This document shows positions 61,628 to 64,000 of a stretch of DNA of 64,000 nt, one piece after another. The notes under the pieces are model-generated. The model was not told the origin of the DNA, ran no database searches, and was given only the letters and a program-made list of their open reading frames with translations. The stretch is from contig OU342633.1 of the NCBI GenBank assembly GCA_910589415.1, positions 11,508,858 to 11,572,857 of the forward strand. Direction: 5' to 3'. Made by a program: the position numbers and the translations under genes. Within the stretch, counting starts at the first letter, position 1; the number at the start of each line of letters is the position of its first letter. This stretch comes from Malachius bipustulatus (Eukaryota > Arthropoda > Insecta > Coleoptera > Melyridae).

Positions 61628-64000
61628 ATGAGTAGTACGGGTGAAGATGATTCATTAGACACATTAATTAGAAAGCGTGGTACTATCAAACATAAATTAA
61701 CATGCTTTCAAAAATTCTTCGATAAATGTAGTGACTCCAAAACTCTCGAATCTTGTTATGATGAAGTTCAGTTGCGATTTTCAAAAATCGAACCATTGAT
61801 GGATGAATTCGAGGAAATTCAGAGTGAAATTGAAACCATTGCAGAGGAGAAAGATTTGCCAGGGCATTATAAATATCGAGAGGAATTCGAAGGTACTTAT
61901 TATTCCTACGTCGTTAAGACACAAAAAATCCTTGCTTCACAGGAACAAGAAGGCGTGACAAGCGATCAACCTACAGATCCCGTTGATCCGGATCCCGTTG
62001 ATCCAAATCTATCGCTTGTTACGACTCAACCATTTCATTTGCCACCGAACGTACAGTCATTTTCAACTGTGCCTCCTCAAGGCTTCGTACCCACACAGGG
62101 GGTACAGCCTCAGTCATTTCAGGGTGCAAGTTCGAGTAGGGGTCAAGATACATTATATCCCGCGAATACTTTACGTCTACCGACCATTGATTTGCCAAAA
62201 TTCGCGGGAGACTATCATTCATGGCTGGAATTCAAGGACACTTTTGAAAGTCTAGTTCATAACAATGAGCATATTCCGGACATTCTCAAATTTCACTATC
62301 TAAGGTCCTCACTGACAGGGTCTGCCTTACAACAGATTCATTCGGTGGAATTTTCAGTCTCCAATTACATTATCGCCTGGGAAGGGCTACTTGCTAGATA
62401 TAATAATAATAGGTTATTAATTCACAACCATGTGAAGGCTATTTTCGAATTAGGAAATATTAAAAAGGAGACTCATTCCCAAATAAGACAATTAATGGAT
62501 AAAATATCCAAACATTTACAATCATTAAAGTCATTGGGTGAACCGATTGAATACTGGGACACACTCGTGATCTATCTCATGTGTAACAAATTAGATGAAG
62601 ATACACTGAAGCAGTGGGAGCATAAGAAAGGAGAGATGAAAGAGGTAAAATTAGAGAACTTATACAATTTCCTCAAGACGAAGGCCGATGAGTTGGAAGC
62701 TCTCACCATGAGAGACTTCAATTGGAGAGGCAAAATTACGATGCCTTCTCCAAAAAGATGCAATCTCGCACAAAACAAGGTAGGCAATATTAGCTGTTTC
62801 GTTTGCAAGGGTAAACATTTTATTTACACTTGTACAGAGTTCTTAAATCTCTCAATCTCATCCAGGATCAAGAAGGTCAAGGAACTTAAGCTTTGCTTAA
62901 ACTGCCTGGGCAACCATAAGTTAGAAACATGCACACGAGGGGGTTGCAAGATTTGCGGTTCTCGACATAATTCGTTATTGCATGAGTCGACTCCGATAAT
63001 CAAGGAGGTGACAAACCACGCATCCCGTGGCTCCAATGTACTTTTGGCTACTGCTCGTGTGGCTGTTTGCACCCCCACCAATGGGGAGGCTCAAGCCAGA
63101 GCCCTGTTAGATTGCGGTTCACAGAGCAATTTTATAACAAAGGATCTTTGCAATCAGCTGAGAATTGAATCAATTCCTACGAAAATATCAATAGTAGGAA
63201 TAAGTGGTGCAATTTCTAGCATCAACGAGAGATGCATTATAACAATTGCATCCAATTGCTCTTCATATAAAAAATCCATATCCTGTTATGTTCTTGACGA
63301 AATAACAGATCAACTACCAGTCGTTGACTTGGATAATTGTTCTAATTGGAACATTCCTGACAGCATTAGTCTAGCAGACCCGAACTTCCATCAGTCGGGA
63401 GACATTCACCTTCTGCTAGGAGCAGGAGTCTTTTGGGACATATTAAACAATGGCAAGCTGCGCATTGATAACACGCAGCTGACTTTACAAAACACGTCCC
63501 TTGGTTGGATCGTGTCTGGTACCCATCCAGATGCTCCCACCCAAATGCACTGTCATTTTGCTAGAGACATTCATGACCAATTGGAGAAGTTCTGGGAAGT
63601 CGAGGAAGTATTGAGTCATCAATCAGTGCTTTCTCCAGATGAACAGAAATGCGAGAATATTTTTGAAGAAACTACAACACGTCGCCACGACAGCAAGTTT
63701 GTTGTAAAAATTCCTTTGAAGGTCTCGCGAGAAGCCTTGGGTGACTCTAGAACAGTAGCGCTAAAGAGATTTCTCAACTTACAACGGAAAATGCAGAATA
63801 ATCCTCAATTTGGAAAACTTTATAACTCATTCATGAATGAGTATGAGACACTTGGACATATGTCCAGGGTAGATCCAAGAAATCTTCCCCCAGACATTTA
63901 CTTTCTGCCACATCATGGTGTCACAAGAGATAACGGGAATACTACAAAACTTCGTGTAGTATTTGATGGCTCAGCAAGGAGCTCCACAGGATCATCACTT
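61628..64000 (+). CDS. BEL/Pao Gag-Pol polyprotein (element 2), 5' part
   Basis: The frame is open from ATG at 61628 to the last base, 791 codons with no stop seen. Order: an N-terminal coiled-coil-like region; a proline/aspartate-rich linker (DPVDPDPVDP, about 118-128); a DUF1759-type gag core (LPTIDLPKFAGDYHSWLEFK, near 190); three cysteine/histidine knuckles (about 389-460: CFVCKGKHFIYTC, CLNCLGNHKLETC, CKICGSRHNSLLH); aspartic protease with ALLDCGSQSNFI (about 490); a DUF1758-like region ending LGWIVSGTHP; and the start of the Pao reverse transcriptase (YFLPHHGVTRD, KLRVVFDGSARS). The rest, including YxDD, RNase H and integrase, lies beyond the window. The protease motif has Cys where Ser or Thr usually follows the catalytic Asp. 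Confidence 0.85.
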   Translation, partial: MSSTGEDDSLDTLIRKRGTIKHKLTCFQKFFDKCSDSKTLESCYDEVQLRFSKIEPLMDEFEEIQSEIETIAEEKDLPGHYKYREEFEGTYYSYVVKTQKILASQEQEGVTSDQPTDPVDPDPVDPNLSLVTTQPFHLPPNVQSFSTVPPQGFVPTQGVQPQSFQGASSSRGQDTLYPANTLRLPTIDLPKFAGDYHSWLEFKDTFESLVHNNEHIPDILKFHYLRSSLTGSALQQIHSVEFSVSNYIIAWEGLLARYNNNRLLIHNHVKAIFELGNIKKETHSQIRQLMDKISKHLQSLKSLGEPIEYWDTLVIYLMCNKLDEDTLKQWEHKKGEMKEVKLENLYNFLKTKADELEALTMRDFNWRGKITMPSPKRCNLAQNKVGNISCFVCKGKHFIYTCTEFLNLSISSRIKKVKELKLCLNCLGNHKLETCTRGGCKICGSRHNSLLHESTPIIKEVTNHASRGSNVLLATARVAVCTPTNGEAQARALLDCGSQSNFITKDLCNQLRIESIPTKISIVGISGAISSINERCIITIASNCSSYKKSISCYVLDEITDQLPVVDLDNCSNWNIPDSISLADPNFHQSGDIHLLLGAGVFWDILNNGKLRIDNTQLTLQNTSLGWIVSGTHPDAPTQMHCHFARDIHDQLEKFWEVEEVLSHQSVLSPDEQKCENIFEETTTRRHDSKFVVKIPLKVSREALGDSRTVALKRFLNLQRKMQNNPQFGKLYNSFMNEYETLGHMSRVDPRNLPPDIYFLPHHGVTRDNGNTTKLRVVFDGSARSSTGSSL

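Overview
The window is a repeat-packed stretch of an animal genome, almost certainly an insect. Supporting this are an errantivirus-like retrovirus with an F-type env, BEL/Pao elements, an RTE-type LINE, a DIRS-type element, TTAA- and TA-flanked MITEs, an A+T-rich background and no bacterial gene organisation. I see no convincing host gene. Nearly everything is a mobile element, often one inside another.

Region 1 (1-24.8 kb) is a decayed errantivirus-like element on the + strand: pol with frameshifts, then env. It was split twice. An RTE LINE (19537-22284, minus strand, 11-bp target duplication) sits between integrase and env. A 16.7-kb element (2135-18847) sits inside the integrase core. That second element is the highlight. 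It is flanked by a 6-bp target duplication (GACAGC) and is almost entirely one giant inverted repeat. Each arm carries an intact, apparently identical family-B DNA polymerase of the Polinton/Maverick kind, transcribed outward from a central AT-rich repeat array. No Polinton integrase, capsid, ATPase or protease gene is present. The arms are unequal only because the left one holds an extra unit of about 1.26 kb.

Region 2 (24.8-30.1 kb) holds debris: a pogo/jerky-type HTH fragment, short tandem repeats, the 3' end of a Jockey/I-group LINE, and two fragments of an unrecognised gene.

Region 3 (30.1-46.9 kb) holds two related Ty3/Gypsy elements on the minus strand. Element A (LTRs 1722 bp, TSD TCCT) has gag and protease, but RT, RNase H and most of integrase are replaced by an arginine-rich repetitive ORF. 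Element B (LTRs 2254 bp, TSD AAAT) is full length with intact gag and pol and is inserted inside the 3' LTR of A. Their LTR pairs are almost identical, so both are young. B could supply the enzymes that A lacks.

Region 4 (46.9-53.4 kb) is a BEL/Pao element with an intact 1720-residue polyprotein but strongly diverged LTR-like flanks. Region 5 (53.4-60.8 kb) has a TTAA-flanked MITE and a broken DIRS-like tyrosine-recombinase retroelement. The DIRS copy is interrupted by an 879-bp palindromic MITE (TA duplication) and by a 1.8-kb element with internal duplication. Region 6 (60.8 kb to the end) is the 5' part of a second BEL/Pao element on the + strand, open to the window edge.

All calls come from reading the sequence and translations. 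No database search was possible.
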